From: Bryobacterales bacterium
Lineage (GTDB): Bacteria > Acidobacteriota > Terriglobia > Bryobacterales > Bryobacteraceae
NCBI GenBank assembly: GCA_020851555.1
Contig: JADZCM010000002.1
Coordinates: 1 to 64,000, forward strand
Reading direction: 5' to 3'
DNA length: 64,000 nucleotides
A model generated the notes under the pieces. The model searched no databases and was not told the DNA's origin. It saw only the letters and a list, made by a program, of their open reading frames with translations. The translations under genes were made by a program, and so were the position numbers. How positions within the stretch are numbered: the stretch's first letter is position 1; each line of letters starts with the position of its first letter. This document shows, piece after piece, positions 11,214 through 20,449 of this stretch.

Positions 11214-11882
11214 ATGAGTGAAACGAACGTATCGCCAACGGAAAGGATTCCGACGAAAGAAAGAATCCTTGACGCTGCCGAGGTTCTCTTCGCCGAGCAC
11301 GGCTTCGACGCCACTTCACTCCGTATGATAACGACCGCCGCCGGTGCAAACCTGGCTTCCGCCAATTATCATTTCCACTCGAAAGACGAGCTGGTCAGAG
11401 CAGTTTTCGCCAGGCGCATCCGCCCTCTCAACCAAAGGAGGATGGAACTTCTGGAATCCTGCCTTCAAGCCTCCGGGGAAGGGCCCTTACCGTTGGAGGA
11501 AGTCATTAAAGCGTTCGTTCAACCCGTTCTGGAGATGCGTAGCGGGCCCCAGGGCGCCGCCGTTGGGCGGCTGTTCGGAAGGAGCTATGCAGATCCGTTG
11601 GGTAGCCCAGGGCAGTCCTTTTTCGAGCTCATGAAAGAAGTGGCGCGACCCTTCACCGAAGCATTCCGCCGGGCGCTGCCGGGTCTGGAGCAGGCTGACC
11701 TGGTGTGGAAGCTACATTTCTCGGTCGGCGTTATGGCGCATACCCTGGCGGGGGCCGACCACCTGAGGATAATCTCGGGCGGCCGGTGCGACCTTTCCGA
11801 CGCAGAAGGAGCGCTCGAACAGATCGTCGCCTACATCTCCGCCGGACTGCGAGCCAAGCCGGCACGGATCGGCCGGAACTGA
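11214..11882 (+). CDS. TetR-family repressor, CecR-like
   Basis: A 222-residue regulator. The N-terminal helix-turn-helix is TKERILDAAEVLFAEHGF, then TSLRMITTAAGANLASANYHF-type recognition sequence (TetR signature). The C-terminal ligand domain (about 80-215) is of the CecR/DUF1956-like kind by length and context. It heads the efflux operon, with its stop one base before the tolC-like start, as cecR (ybiH) heads ybhGFSR in E. coli. It probably represses its own operon through the palindrome at 11173-11192. The ATG has no ribosome site and sits close to the predicted transcription start. Confidence 0.9.
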   Translation: MSETNVSPTERIPTKERILDAAEVLFAEHGFDATSLRMITTAAGANLASANYHFHSKDELVRAVFARRIRPLNQRRMELLESCLQASGEGPLPLEEVIKAFVQPVLEMRSGPQGAAVGRLFGRSYADPLGSPGQSFFELMKEVARPFTEAFRRALPGLEQADLVWKLHFSVGVMAHTLAGADHLRIISGGRCDLSDAEGALEQIVAYISAGLRAKPARIGRN

Positions 11883-11883
11883 C

Positions 11884-13206
11884 ATGAATACGTCCCATCT
11901 ATGTATGCTTCTGCTGCCTGCGCTGGCGGCGGCCCAACCCGCAACCCTGGAACTCAGCCTCAAGCAGGCCGTCAACCTGGCCCTGGCGCCGGACGGAAAC
12001 GCCCGCGTGCGCATTGCCGAGGAGGCTGTCCGCCAGGCGCGGACGCGTTCGGCGCAGGCCAGGGCCGCCCTCCTGCCCAACCTTGACGCGTCCGTCTCCG
12101 AGATGAACCAGACGCGCAACCTGGCGGCCTTCGGCATCAAGATTGATCTCCCCATCCCGGGCTTCCGGTTTCCCGAACTGGCCGGGCCCTTCACGGTGTT
12201 TGACGCCCGGGCGAGTGTCTCGCAGACCGTCTTCGATTTCGGCGCGATACGCCGCTACCAGGCATCCAAAACCGGTATTCAAGCCGCCGGCGAGGAGAGT
12301 GAAGCCGCCCGCGACCAGGTGGTCCGCTCCGTCGCTCTGCTGTACCTGGCCGCGGTGCATGCGCAGGTAAGGGTTGACTCGGCCGAGGCCGATGCCGCGC
12401 TAGCCGAGTCCCTGGAACGCCTGGCCGCCAACCAGAAAGAGGCGGGGACGGGCACGGGAATCGAAGTGACGCGGGCGCGCGTACAACTGGCGCAGGCCCG
12501 CCAGCGGCTGCTGCTGGCTCAGAGCGAGTCGCGCCAGGCCCGGCTCGAGCTGCTCAGAACGATCGGCCTGCCGCTGGAAACGCCGCTGCGGCTTTCCGGC
12601 GGCTTGGAACCGGGGCCACCCGCCGGCGCCACCCCCGAAAGCGCCGCGGAGACGGCATTCAAGAGCCGGTCCGACTGGAGAGCGCAGCGGCAGCGGGAGG
12701 AGGCGGCGCGGCTGTCCTACAGCGCCGTGAAGCTGGAGCGCCTGCCTTCGGTGGCGGGTTTCGCCGATTATGGCAGCATCGGAACAGGGCTCTCCAACGC
12801 GATTCCGACCCGGACCTACGGAGTGTCCATGCGGGTTCCGGTTTTCGATGGTGGGCGCCGTGACGCCAGACGCGCCGAGAGCCGCAGTCTCTACGAGCAG
12901 GAGAAACTCCGCACCGCGGACCTGCGCCGCCAGATCGAGCTGGAGACCCGCCTGGCGCTCGATGATCTGGACTCCTCGCGGCGGCAGGTGGACGTCGCCG
13001 CCGAGGGGTTGGCGCAGGTGCAGGCGGAACTGGAGCAGGCCGAACGGCGCTACAAGGCCGGCGTGACCACCAGCCTGGAGGTCACCGACGCGCAGACCAG
13101 GCTGGCGCGGGCGCGCGACAACCACGCCGGCGCCCTCTTTCTTTACGACCGGGCCCGCCTGGATCTCTGGCAGGCCATGGGCACGCTTCGCCAGATGGTG
13201 GACTAA
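11884..13206 (+). CDS. TolC-like outer-membrane efflux protein
   Basis: A 440-residue outer-membrane factor with a signal peptide (HLCMLLLPALAAAQ) and two homologous halves of long amphipathic helices rich in Ala, Gln, Arg and Glu, the second ending in YKAGVTTSLEVTDAQTRLARARDN, the typical periplasmic-barrel motif. It would form the exit duct for the ABC pump encoded just downstream. It begins one base after the TetR stop codon and is 12 bp from the HlyD gene, so the genes are clearly co-transcribed. Confidence 0.9.
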   Translation: MNTSHLCMLLLPALAAAQPATLELSLKQAVNLALAPDGNARVRIAEEAVRQARTRSAQARAALLPNLDASVSEMNQTRNLAAFGIKIDLPIPGFRFPELAGPFTVFDARASVSQTVFDFGAIRRYQASKTGIQAAGEESEAARDQVVRSVALLYLAAVHAQVRVDSAEADAALAESLERLAANQKEAGTGTGIEVTRARVQLAQARQRLLLAQSESRQARLELLRTIGLPLETPLRLSGGLEPGPPAGATPESAAETAFKSRSDWRAQRQREEAARLSYSAVKLERLPSVAGFADYGSIGTGLSNAIPTRTYGVSMRVPVFDGGRRDARRAESRSLYEQEKLRTADLRRQIELETRLALDDLDSSRRQVDVAAEGLAQVQAELEQAERRYKAGVTTSLEVTDAQTRLARARDNHAGALFLYDRARLDLWQAMGTLRQMVD

Positions 13207-13218
13207 GGAGCCGCAGCC

Positions 13219-14430
13219 ATGAAGAAACGAATCATCCCCATCCTCTTGATCCTTGGCCTGCTGGCCGCGGGAGCCGTCTATCTGAGCCGCCGGAACGGAC
13301 TGGATTCGGATGCCGTCGCCTTTTCCGGCAACATCGAACTGACCGAAGTCAAGGCCTCTTTCAAGACCGCCGGACGAGTTTCCGAACTGCTGGTGAAGGA
13401 AGGCGATCCGGTGGCCAAAGGCTCGGTCCTGGCCCGTCTCGACGCGGAGCAGTTGCGGAGCCAAAGGGAAGCCCAGCGCGCCGCGCTGGCTGCGGCGCAA
13501 TCCCAACTGGCGCAGCTCCAGACCGCCATCGAGTACCAGCGTGAGACGCTGGCGGGCACGGTAGCCGCCGCTGCCGCCGACCGGCGGCAGGCGGAGGCGC
13601 GGCTGCGCGAACTGGAATCCGGCGCGCGCGCGCAGGAGATCCAGGAAGCGCGCGCTGCGGCCGATGCCGCCCGCACCGAGCAGAGCCGGACGGCGAACGA
13701 CTGGCAGCGGGCCCAGGTCCTTTACAAGAACGAGGACATCTCCGCCGCGCAACACGACCAGTATCGCGCTCAGCAGGAACGCGCCGCCGCCGCGTTGAGG
13801 CAAGCGGAGCAGCGCCTGGCGCTGGTGGTCGAAGGTCCGCGGAAAGAGACCATCGACGCCGCCCGGGCGCAGGCCGAGCGCGCCCAGGCCGCCGTACAAC
13901 TGGCCGAAGCCTCCCGGCTCGAGTTGAAGCGCCGGGAACAGGAAGTGGACGCCCGCCGCGCCGAGGTCGAGCGGGCGCGCGCCCTGTTGGCCGTAATCGA
14001 GTCCCAACTGGCCGACACGGAGATACTCTCCCCGATCGACGGCGTCGTCCTGGTGAAGTCCGCCGAGCCGGGAGAAACAGTGGCGGCGGGCGCCACCGTC
14101 GTCACGCTGGGCGACATTGACCACCCGTGGCTGCGAGGGTACGTGAACGAAACCCGGCTGGGCCACGTTCAACTGGGCCAGCGGGTCCGGGTCACAACCG
14201 ATTCGTTCCCGGGCAAGACCTACTGGGGCACGATCTCCTTCATCGCCTCGGAGGCGGAGTTCACGCCCAAGCAGATCCAGACGCCGGATGAGCGCGTGAA
14301 ACTGGTCTACCGGCTGAAAGTGGATCTCCCCAATCCGCAGCGCGAGCTGAAGCTGAACATGCCGGCGGATGCCGAGGTCCTGACCGGCGGCCTCGATACG
14401 CGGGGCCAGGCCGGCAAGGGGACACGGTGA
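13219..14430 (+). CDS. HlyD/YbhG-like periplasmic adaptor
   Basis: A 403-residue membrane-fusion protein: N-terminal anchor (about 4-22), first half-lipoyl segment KASFKTAGRVSELLVKEGD near 52, a long alpha-helical hairpin (about 80-270) with heptad-like Ala/Gln/Glu/Arg content, second lipoyl segment SPIDGVVLVKSAEPGETV near 272, and a beta-barrel domain. It links the inner-membrane ABC pump to the TolC-like duct. AAGGAG at 13206-13211 serves as ribosome site. Its stop overlaps the next start (GTGA), indicating translational coupling. Confidence 0.92.
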   Translation: MKKRIIPILLILGLLAAGAVYLSRRNGLDSDAVAFSGNIELTEVKASFKTAGRVSELLVKEGDPVAKGSVLARLDAEQLRSQREAQRAALAAAQSQLAQLQTAIEYQRETLAGTVAAAAADRRQAEARLRELESGARAQEIQEARAAADAARTEQSRTANDWQRAQVLYKNEDISAAQHDQYRAQQERAAAALRQAEQRLALVVEGPRKETIDAARAQAERAQAAVQLAEASRLELKRREQEVDARRAEVERARALLAVIESQLADTEILSPIDGVVLVKSAEPGETVAAGATVVTLGDIDHPWLRGYVNETRLGHVQLGQRVRVTTDSFPGKTYWGTISFIASEAEFTPKQIQTPDERVKLVYRLKVDLPNPQRELKLNMPADAEVLTGGLDTRGQAGKGTR

Positions 14431-15368
14431 CGGAAGCCCCGATCATCAAGGCGGACGGGCTGACGCGGCATTTCGGCCCGCTCACCGCGGTTGATCATCT
14501 GAGCCTGGAGGTTTCCCCGGGCGAGATCTTCGGCCTGGTGGGGCCGGACGGAGCCGGAAAGACCACTGTTCTCCGGCTGCTCACGGGCCTGGTGGAACCC
14601 GACGCGGGCTCGGCGCTGGTCACCGGATACGACTCGGCGCGGCACCCCGAGAAGGTCAAGGACAACATCGGCTACATGGCCCAACGCTTCGGGCTGTATC
14701 CGGACCTGAGCGTGGACGAGAACATGGACTTCTACGCCGACCTGTTCGGCATGTCGCCGGCGGAGCGCCGGGAACTTCTGCCGCGGCTGCTGGAGATGAC
14801 CCGCATGGCGCCTTTCCGCGGCCGCCTGGCGGGCCGCCTGTCCGGCGGGATGAAGCAGAAGCTGGCCCTCATGTGTACGCTTCTGCACAAGCCCAGGGTG
14901 CTGTTCCTGGACGAGCCGACCAACGGCGTGGACCCGGTCTCCCGGCGGGACTTCTGGGAGATTCTCTACCAGCTTGTGCGGGAGGGCATGACCGTGCTGG
15001 TGACCACCGCGTACCTGGACGAAGCCGAGCGATGCCACCGGGTGGGGCTCATGCACCGCGGCCGCTTGATCCGCTGCGACACGCCGGCCGCCTTCCGGGC
15101 CGGGAACGAAGAGACCTGCTACAAAGTCCGCTGCCCGGACCAGCGGGCGGCCAAGGCGCACCTGGACGGACGCGACGGCGTCGCCAGCGTCGAGCCTTTC
15201 GGCGCGGACCTGCACGCCTTCGTTCGGACCGCCCGCGTTGCGCCGGAGCAGCTCGCGGCCGAGTTGTCAGCCCGCGGGTTGGGTCCGGCGGAATTCCGCG
15301 AGGTCGAGCCGTCGCTGGAGGACGTCTTCATCCTCCTCATCAAGAAGGCATCGGCGGGGGCCGCATGA
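14427..15368 (+). CDS. ABC-2 type efflux ATPase, first of two
   Basis: A 313-residue nucleotide-binding subunit. Walker A is GPDGAGKTT (39-47), the signature LSGGMKQ is near 138, Walker B is LFLDEPT near 158, and the switch region reads VTTAYLDEAERC, with Tyr where the H-loop histidine is normally found (TTHYLDEAE). In E. coli YbhF two such ATPases are fused; here they are separate genes. The missing H-loop His suggests this half may be a weak or non-canonical ATP site working with the second ATPase. About 95 extra C-terminal residues may regulate the pair. Start is GTG 14427, overlapping the previous stop. Confidence 0.92.
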   Translation: MTEAPIIKADGLTRHFGPLTAVDHLSLEVSPGEIFGLVGPDGAGKTTVLRLLTGLVEPDAGSALVTGYDSARHPEKVKDNIGYMAQRFGLYPDLSVDENMDFYADLFGMSPAERRELLPRLLEMTRMAPFRGRLAGRLSGGMKQKLALMCTLLHKPRVLFLDEPTNGVDPVSRRDFWEILYQLVREGMTVLVTTAYLDEAERCHRVGLMHRGRLIRCDTPAAFRAGNEETCYKVRCPDQRAAKAHLDGRDGVASVEPFGADLHAFVRTARVAPEQLAAELSARGLGPAEFREVEPSLEDVFILLIKKASAGAA

Positions 15369-16114
15369 CCGCTGCCGGCGTAAGCGTGAAGGCCGAAAAC
15401 CTGGTGAAGACGTTCGGCCGGTTCGTCGCCGTGGACCACGTCTCCTTCCAGGTCGGGCGGGGGGAAATCTTCGGCTTTCTGGGCCCCAACGGCGCGGGCA
15501 AGTCCACGGTCATACGGATCTTGTGCGGCCTGCTGCGGCCGACCTCGGGGAGGGCCGAGGTGGGCGGCTTCAACGTGGCGAGTGAACCGGAGACGGTCCG
15601 CCAGAACCTGGGCTACATGTCGCAGAAGTTCTCTCTCTACGACGACCTCACCGTGGAAGAGAACCTGGAGTTCTTCGGCGGCATCTACGGCGTTCCTCCG
15701 GAACGGTTCCGGGAGCGCAAGGACTTCGCGCTGCACATGGCGGGCCTGTCGGACCGGCGCTCCACCATGACGCGGCTGCTGGCCGGCGGCTGGAAGCAGC
15801 GCCTGGCGCTGGGCTGCGCCGTTCTCCACGAACCGCCCATTCTGTTTCTGGACGAGCCGACCTCGGGCGTCGACCCCATCGCCCGCCGCGAATTCTGGGA
15901 CCTCATTCACCAGCTCTCCGGGCAGGGACACACCGTGTTCGTCACGACCCACTACATGGAGGAAGCCGAATACTGCCACAGGCTGGCCCTCATGTACAGG
16001 GGCCGGATCGTGGCCCTGGGCTCGCCGTCCGCGCTGAAGGAGAGAGCGGGCAGCAGGTCGATGGAGGAGGTATTCGTCTCGACGATTGAGGAAGAGGAGC
16101 GCGGCGCCGCATGA
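15365..16114 (+). CDS. ABC-2 type efflux ATPase, second of two
   Basis: A 249-residue ATPase from ATG 15365, which overlaps the previous stop (ATGA). Walker A GPNGAGKST (40-48), signature LAGGWKQR near 138, Walker B ILFLDEPTSGVDP near 157, and an intact H-loop VTTHYMEEAEYC. It ends with SRSMEEVFVSTIEEEERGAA. Together with the preceding gene it supplies the two nucleotide sites of a YbhF-like pump. The open frame runs further upstream, but sequence before 15365 belongs to the first ATPase in another frame. Confidence 0.93.
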   Translation: MTAAGVSVKAENLVKTFGRFVAVDHVSFQVGRGEIFGFLGPNGAGKSTVIRILCGLLRPTSGRAEVGGFNVASEPETVRQNLGYMSQKFSLYDDLTVEENLEFFGGIYGVPPERFRERKDFALHMAGLSDRRSTMTRLLAGGWKQRLALGCAVLHEPPILFLDEPTSGVDPIARREFWDLIHQLSGQGHTVFVTTHYMEEAEYCHRLALMYRGRIVALGSPSALKERAGSRSMEEVFVSTIEEEERGAA

Positions 16115-17256
16115 GGTTCCGACGGTCTGCTTCCCGCACCCTGGCCATGGCCCGCAAGGAAGGGCTGCACATCCTGCGGGACGCCCGCAGCCTGATCATG
16201 GCGCTGGCCGTGCCCGTGCTGATGCTGCTCCTTTTCGGCTATGCGCTCACTCTGGATGTGGACCGCATCCCGACGCTGATCTATGACCAGGACCAGACCC
16301 CTCAAAGCCGCGAGCTGAGCGCGCGGCTGGCGGGGTCCCGTTATTTCCAGATTCTCGGCACGGTGAGCGATTACCGCGCCATCCAGGAGCAGATCGAGAA
16401 CAGCCGGTGCCTGCTGGCCGTGGTGATACCGCCGGACTACTCCCGCAACCTGCTCGGCAACCGTGAAGCGGACGTTCAGTTGATCCTGGACGGGAGCGAC
16501 TCCAACACGGCCTCGATTGCGCTCGGCTACGCCGAGGCGCTGGTGCGCGCCTACGCCTTCGAACTCCGCTCCGAAGCCCTGAACCGCAAGGGCGGAGGAC
16601 GGCTGGACGCGCCGGTGGACGCTCAGTTGCGAGTGTGGTTCAACAGCGAACTGGTCTCGCGGAACTACATTGTTCCGGGCCTGATAGCGGTGATCATGAT
16701 GATCATCGCCGCCATGATCACTTCCCTGACCATCGCCCGGGAGTGGGAGAACGGCTCCATGGAGCAGCTCCTGTCCACGCCCGTGCGGGCTCACGAGATC
16801 GTCCTGGGCAAGATGCTGGCCTACTTCGCGCTGGGGCTGGCGGACGCCATCATCACCATCGCCGTGGGCGTCTTCCTTTTCAAGGTTCCCCTGCGGGGCA
16901 GCCCGTTGCTGCTGCTGGCGACAAGCTGCATCTTCCTGGTCGGCGTGCTGTTCTGGGGGATCTTCATCTCCGCCATGACCCGCAACCAGTTGATGGCTTA
17001 CCAGATGGGCATGCTCACGTCGTTTCTGCCGGCCTTTCTGCTGTCGGGCTTTGTTTTCGCCATCGAGAACATGCCGGTGGTGATCCAGGTGATTACGTAC
17101 TTCTTCCCGTCGCGGTACTTCATCACGGTGCTGAAGGGGATCTTCCTCAAAGGAGTCTCGGTTCACGTCCTGTGGCTGGAGATCGTCCTGCTGGTGGTGT
17201 ACGCCGCGGTTCTGTTTCTGGGAGCCACGAGCAGGCTCAGGAGGAAGATGGCGTGA
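16111..17256 (+). CDS. ABC-2 permease, YbhS/YbhR-like
   Basis: A 381-residue membrane subunit: first TM helix near 30-50 (LIMALAVPVLMLLLFGYAL), a large periplasmic domain (about 55-175) containing YDQDQTPQSRELSARLAGS, then five TM helices in the C-terminal ABC2_membrane domain. It shares the phrase DxDxTPQSREL with its partner 17253-18419, so the two arose by duplication. ATG 16111 overlaps the previous stop. Predicted role: transmembrane path of the efflux pump. Confidence 0.92.
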   Translation: MRFRRSASRTLAMARKEGLHILRDARSLIMALAVPVLMLLLFGYALTLDVDRIPTLIYDQDQTPQSRELSARLAGSRYFQILGTVSDYRAIQEQIENSRCLLAVVIPPDYSRNLLGNREADVQLILDGSDSNTASIALGYAEALVRAYAFELRSEALNRKGGGRLDAPVDAQLRVWFNSELVSRNYIVPGLIAVIMMIIAAMITSLTIAREWENGSMEQLLSTPVRAHEIVLGKMLAYFALGLADAIITIAVGVFLFKVPLRGSPLLLLATSCIFLVGVLFWGIFISAMTRNQLMAYQMGMLTSFLPAFLLSGFVFAIENMPVVIQVITYFFPSRYFITVLKGIFLKGVSVHVLWLEIVLLVVYAAVLFLGATSRLRRKMA

Positions 17257-18419
17257 ACGCCGCGTGGAGAAGAGTCTTCGAGATCCTGCGGAAGGAGTTC
17301 CGCCAGGTGCTGCGCGAGCCGCGCATGCTGGGCATGCTCATCGGCCCCCCCGTCCTCCAGTTGCTGATCTTCGGCTACGCCGTGAACATGGACGTGGATC
17401 ACAGTTGGATTGCGTGGATGGATCAGGACCGTACCCCGCAGAGCCGTGAACTGCTGGCCCGTTTCGAAGGTTCCCCGCAGTTCCGGGTGGCGGCGGCCCC
17501 GGCCAGCGAGGCCGAGCTTCAGGACCTGCTGGATTACGGGAGGGTACAAGCCGCGGTCCGGGTCCTGGCCGGTTTTGGAAGGGACATCGAACGCGGCACG
17601 ACCGCGCGGGTGCAGATCCTGGTGGACGGCACGAACTCGAACACCGCTTCCATTGTCGGAGGCCGGGCCGCCGCGCTGGTGTCCGCCTACGGGGCCCGGG
17701 TCATGGAAACACAAATGGCCCGGCGTCTGGTGGGTCGGACGCTCGCGGCCGGTGGGCCCGTCAATCTGGAAGTCCCGGCCCTGAACCTGCGCAGCCGGGT
17801 ATGGTTCAACCCGGACCTGCGCAGCCGCGATTACTTCGTGCCGGGCGTGGTGGTGAACATCATTACCCTGGTGACGCTCATGATGACGGCCATGGCCGTC
17901 GTTCGCGAGAAGGAGATCGGCACCATGGAGCAGTTGATGGTGACGCCCATCCGGCCGGTCGAGCTGATCCTGGGCAAGACGCTTCCCTTTGCCCTGGTCG
18001 GCCTGTTAAACGTGCTGATGATCACGGGCGCGGCGCTGCTGGTGTTCCGCATCCCCCTGCGAGGCAGCGTACTGCTGCTGCTGGGGTCCACGCTGCTCTT
18101 CCTGCTGAGCAGCCTGGGGGTGGGCCTGTTCATCTCCACGATCTGCCACACGCAGCAGCAGGCCATGATGTCGTCGTTCTTTTTCTTCAGCCCGGCCTTC
18201 ATGCTGAGCGGTTTCACCTTCCCGATCCGGAACATGCCCGAGGCGGTTCAGTATCTGACCTACCTGAACCCGCTGCGCTATTTCATGGAGATCGTGCGGG
18301 GCGTCTTTCTGAAGGGAGTGGGCGTCCCGGTGCTGTGGCCGCAGGGGCTGGCGCTGCTCGTGTTTGGCGTGGCGATCCTTACCCTCAGCGTCCTGCGCTT
18401 CCGCAAGCGGCTGGATTGA
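17253..18419 (+). CDS. ABC-2 permease, second YbhS/YbhR-like subunit
   Basis: A 388-residue homologue of the preceding permease with the same layout: TM helix near 28-46 (LIGPPVLQLLIFGYAVNM), external domain with MDQDRTPQSRELLARFEGS, and a five-helix C-terminal domain ending in LSVLRFRKRLD. Start GTG 17253 overlaps the previous stop (GTGA). It is the last gene of the seven-gene operon; no sequence supports cotranscription beyond 18419, where the ThuA gene converges. Confidence 0.92.
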   Translation: MNAAWRRVFEILRKEFRQVLREPRMLGMLIGPPVLQLLIFGYAVNMDVDHSWIAWMDQDRTPQSRELLARFEGSPQFRVAAAPASEAELQDLLDYGRVQAAVRVLAGFGRDIERGTTARVQILVDGTNSNTASIVGGRAAALVSAYGARVMETQMARRLVGRTLAAGGPVNLEVPALNLRSRVWFNPDLRSRDYFVPGVVVNIITLVTLMMTAMAVVREKEIGTMEQLMVTPIRPVELILGKTLPFALVGLLNVLMITGAALLVFRIPLRGSVLLLLGSTLLFLLSSLGVGLFISTICHTQQQAMMSSFFFFSPAFMLSGFTFPIRNMPEAVQYLTYLNPLRYFMEIVRGVFLKGVGVPVLWPQGLALLVFGVAILTLSVLRFRKRLD

Positions 18420-18443
18420 AGACGCCTTTGGCCGGCGCGCCAG

Positions 18444-18457
18444 GTCCGGCGCCGGAC
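18444..18457. repeat. 14-bp perfect palindrome between convergent genes
   Basis: GTCCGGCGCCGGAC, self-complementary over all 14 bases, in the 50-bp space between the permease and ThuA stops. A nearby GGCGCGCC (18434-18441) is also palindromic. The site could form a hairpin at the ends of both transcripts, but there is no T run on either strand, so a classic terminator is not supported. Confidence 0.4.
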
Positions 18458-18469
18458 TGCGGAGGGCCG

Positions 18470-19294
18470 CTACTGCGCCAGAGCGGGCGGGATGGGCAGC
18501 GTCACCGCGCCGGTGGCCGCCCACTCGGCGCCGCGCGTGAACGTGACCACGAAGGTCGGAGTGCTCACGGCGGGGCCGTCGTGCCCCAGCATCGTGGCGA
18601 ACACCCGGCCCTTGCCGTAGTTCAGCGTCCAGAGGCTCGGGTGGTTCAGGCCGGGTCCCGGAATGGGCTGGCGCGCCTTGCCCTGGTAGAGCGCGTGGTC
18701 GTCATAGGCCGTTGCCAGCACGTGGTAGGTCCCCTCGGGCTGCCACTTCAGGTTGGCGTACAGTTCGTCCTTGACTTGCGGGAGCGATTTTTTCAGGCCG
18801 CGCGTGATGGGATGATCGGGGTCCTTGATCTCCACGGTGAAGTCGTGCGCCGCGGAGTGGTGGCCTTGGTTGGGACGCCAGTTGCCGCCCGACATCTTCT
18901 CGTACTCCTCCCAGCCCACGAAGGCCGCCACGGAGAAGTGAAACATCACCAGGCCCTTGCCGGAGCGCACGAAATCGAGAAGCGCGTTGTCGGCGCGCTC
19001 GCCCCAGCGGTGCTCGGGGCGCGAGTCCCGGTAGTTCAACACCACCAGGTCGTAGTTGGCGAGCGTTTCGGGCCCGGCCCCGCGAAACTCCTCGGTCACG
19101 CGGACGTCGAACCTCTGGGTGTCCTCCAAGGCCTTGCGCAGGCCCGGGGTGACCGACCGCCAGTCGTGGACTTCCTGTCCGGTGATGATCAGCGTCCGAA
19201 TCCTGGGCGGACCGGCCTCGGGCTTCTGTTGCGGTTGCGCCAGCAGCGGCAGCGCCGCCGCCAGTAATGCCAGAACGAGAGTGAGTTTTCTCAT
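18470..19294 (-). CDS. secreted ThuA-domain protein
   Basis: A 274-residue protein with a signal peptide (KLTLVLALLAAALPLLAQ, cleavage near 20) and a ThuA-like glutamine-amidotransferase fold: RTLIITGQEVHDW at the first strand, YDLVVLNYRD near 110, GKGLVMFHFSVAAFVGW near 135, and the late GRVFATMLGHD typical of ThuA. ThuA-like domains are frequent in Acidobacteriota and Planctomycetes and are linked to sugar metabolism. A GGGGAAGC ribosome site precedes ATG 19294. It lies 15 bp after alr, at the tail of the glycan operon. Confidence 0.88.
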   Translation of the reverse strand: MRKLTLVLALLAAALPLLAQPQQKPEAGPPRIRTLIITGQEVHDWRSVTPGLRKALEDTQRFDVRVTEEFRGAGPETLANYDLVVLNYRDSRPEHRWGERADNALLDFVRSGKGLVMFHFSVAAFVGWEEYEKMSGGNWRPNQGHHSAAHDFTVEIKDPDHPITRGLKKSLPQVKDELYANLKWQPEGTYHVLATAYDDHALYQGKARQPIPGPGLNHPSLWTLNYGKGRVFATMLGHDGPAVSTPTFVVTFTRGAEWAATGAVTLPIPPALAQ

Positions 19295-19309
19295 GAGCTT
19301 CCCCTGATT

Positions 19310-20449
19310 CTACACGTACACCCGTGGGACGCGGGGACTGATGGCGCAGAGCACGGTATAGGAGATTGTACCCGCCCAGCGCGCCACCTGCTGTGCGTTC
19401 AATTCCACGTTGCCTTCCTGCCCCAGCAGCGTCACGGCATCGCCCGGCGCGAGGTCCGGGACATCGGTGATGTCGATCGTCGTCAGGTCCATGGAAACCG
19501 CGCCGATCACCGGCACAAGCTGGCCGCCCGCGATCACCTTCCCGCGGTTACCCATGCGGTGCGGCACGCCGTCCGCGTAGCCCGCCGCCAGGATCGCAAT
19601 GGTGGTCGGACGCTCGGCGCGGAAGGTCCCTCCGTAACCCACTCGGGTCCCGGCGGGCAGCTTTTTTACCGCCAGGATTCTGGCCTTCCATGCCAAGGCG
19701 GGCTTCACCTCCAGGGTTCTGGCCGGCGCGCTTCCTTTGGCCGGCGACACGTAGCCGTACAGGGAGTGCCCGGCCCGCACCAGGTTGCCCCAGGCCCGCC
19801 TGCGCCCGTAGGCGACCGGGTTCGTGCTGGACAGGTGTATCCAGCGGGGTTCCGTGCCTGCCCGCCGCAGCGCCTCCAGCACCTCTTCGAAAACCTCGAT
19901 CTGCCGGTCGGTCTGGGCGGTCGAGTAGTCGGCCGACGAGGCGAAGTGGGTTGTCAGGCCCTCGAACTGGAGGCGGCGGCAGCGCCGGATGGCGGCCACG
20001 ATCTCTTCGGCCGGCGCGCGGGTGCCCAGCCGCCCCATGCCCGTGTCCAGCTTGAGGTGATAGGCAAGCCCGGCCGGCCGGGCTTCGGCGAAACTCTCCA
20101 ATCCGGCCAGGTCTTCGAGCGAATGGACGACCGGCGTCAGGGCGTACTGCGCCAGTCCCTCGTGCTCGGAGGGCAGGCAGTCGGCCATCACCAGAATCCG
20201 GGCGCGGACGCCGGCCCTCCGCAGCGCGGCGCCCTCTTCCACGTTGCTGACCGCCAGCCAGCGGGCGCCCTCGCTCTCCAGCAGGCGCGAAACCTCCACC
20301 GCGCCGTGGCCGTAGGCGTCGGCCTTCACCACCGCCATCACCTCGACCGGCGCTCCCACCACGGCGCGGACCCTCCGGTAGTTCTCGACGATGCGCGCCC
20401 GGGAGACTTCAACCCACGTTCGGTAGGGGGGCCCGGCCATAAGTTCCAT
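19310..20449 (-). CDS. alr: alanine racemase
   Basis: A 379-residue PLP enzyme that makes D-alanine for peptidoglycan. The PLP lysine is K42 in VVKADAYGHG, the second catalytic base is Y272 in RVGYGGTFRAE, and HLKLDTGMGRLG and HLSSTNP are further family motifs. ATG 20449 is chosen because family homology begins there; its A is the last base of the upstream glycosyltransferase stop (TAATG), so translation is coupled. ATG 20440 is an alternative. Its position at the end of a surface-glycan operon is unusual for a housekeeping gene. Confidence 0.95.
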   Translation of the reverse strand: MELMAGPPYRTWVEVSRARIVENYRRVRAVVGAPVEVMAVVKADAYGHGAVEVSRLLESEGARWLAVSNVEEGAALRRAGVRARILVMADCLPSEHEGLAQYALTPVVHSLEDLAGLESFAEARPAGLAYHLKLDTGMGRLGTRAPAEEIVAAIRRCRRLQFEGLTTHFASSADYSTAQTDRQIEVFEEVLEALRRAGTEPRWIHLSSTNPVAYGRRRAWGNLVRAGHSLYGYVSPAKGSAPARTLEVKPALAWKARILAVKKLPAGTRVGYGGTFRAERPTTIAILAAGYADGVPHRMGNRGKVIAGGQLVPVIGAVSMDLTTIDITDVPDLAPGDAVTLLGQEGNVELNAQQVARWAGTISYTVLCAISPRVPRVYV

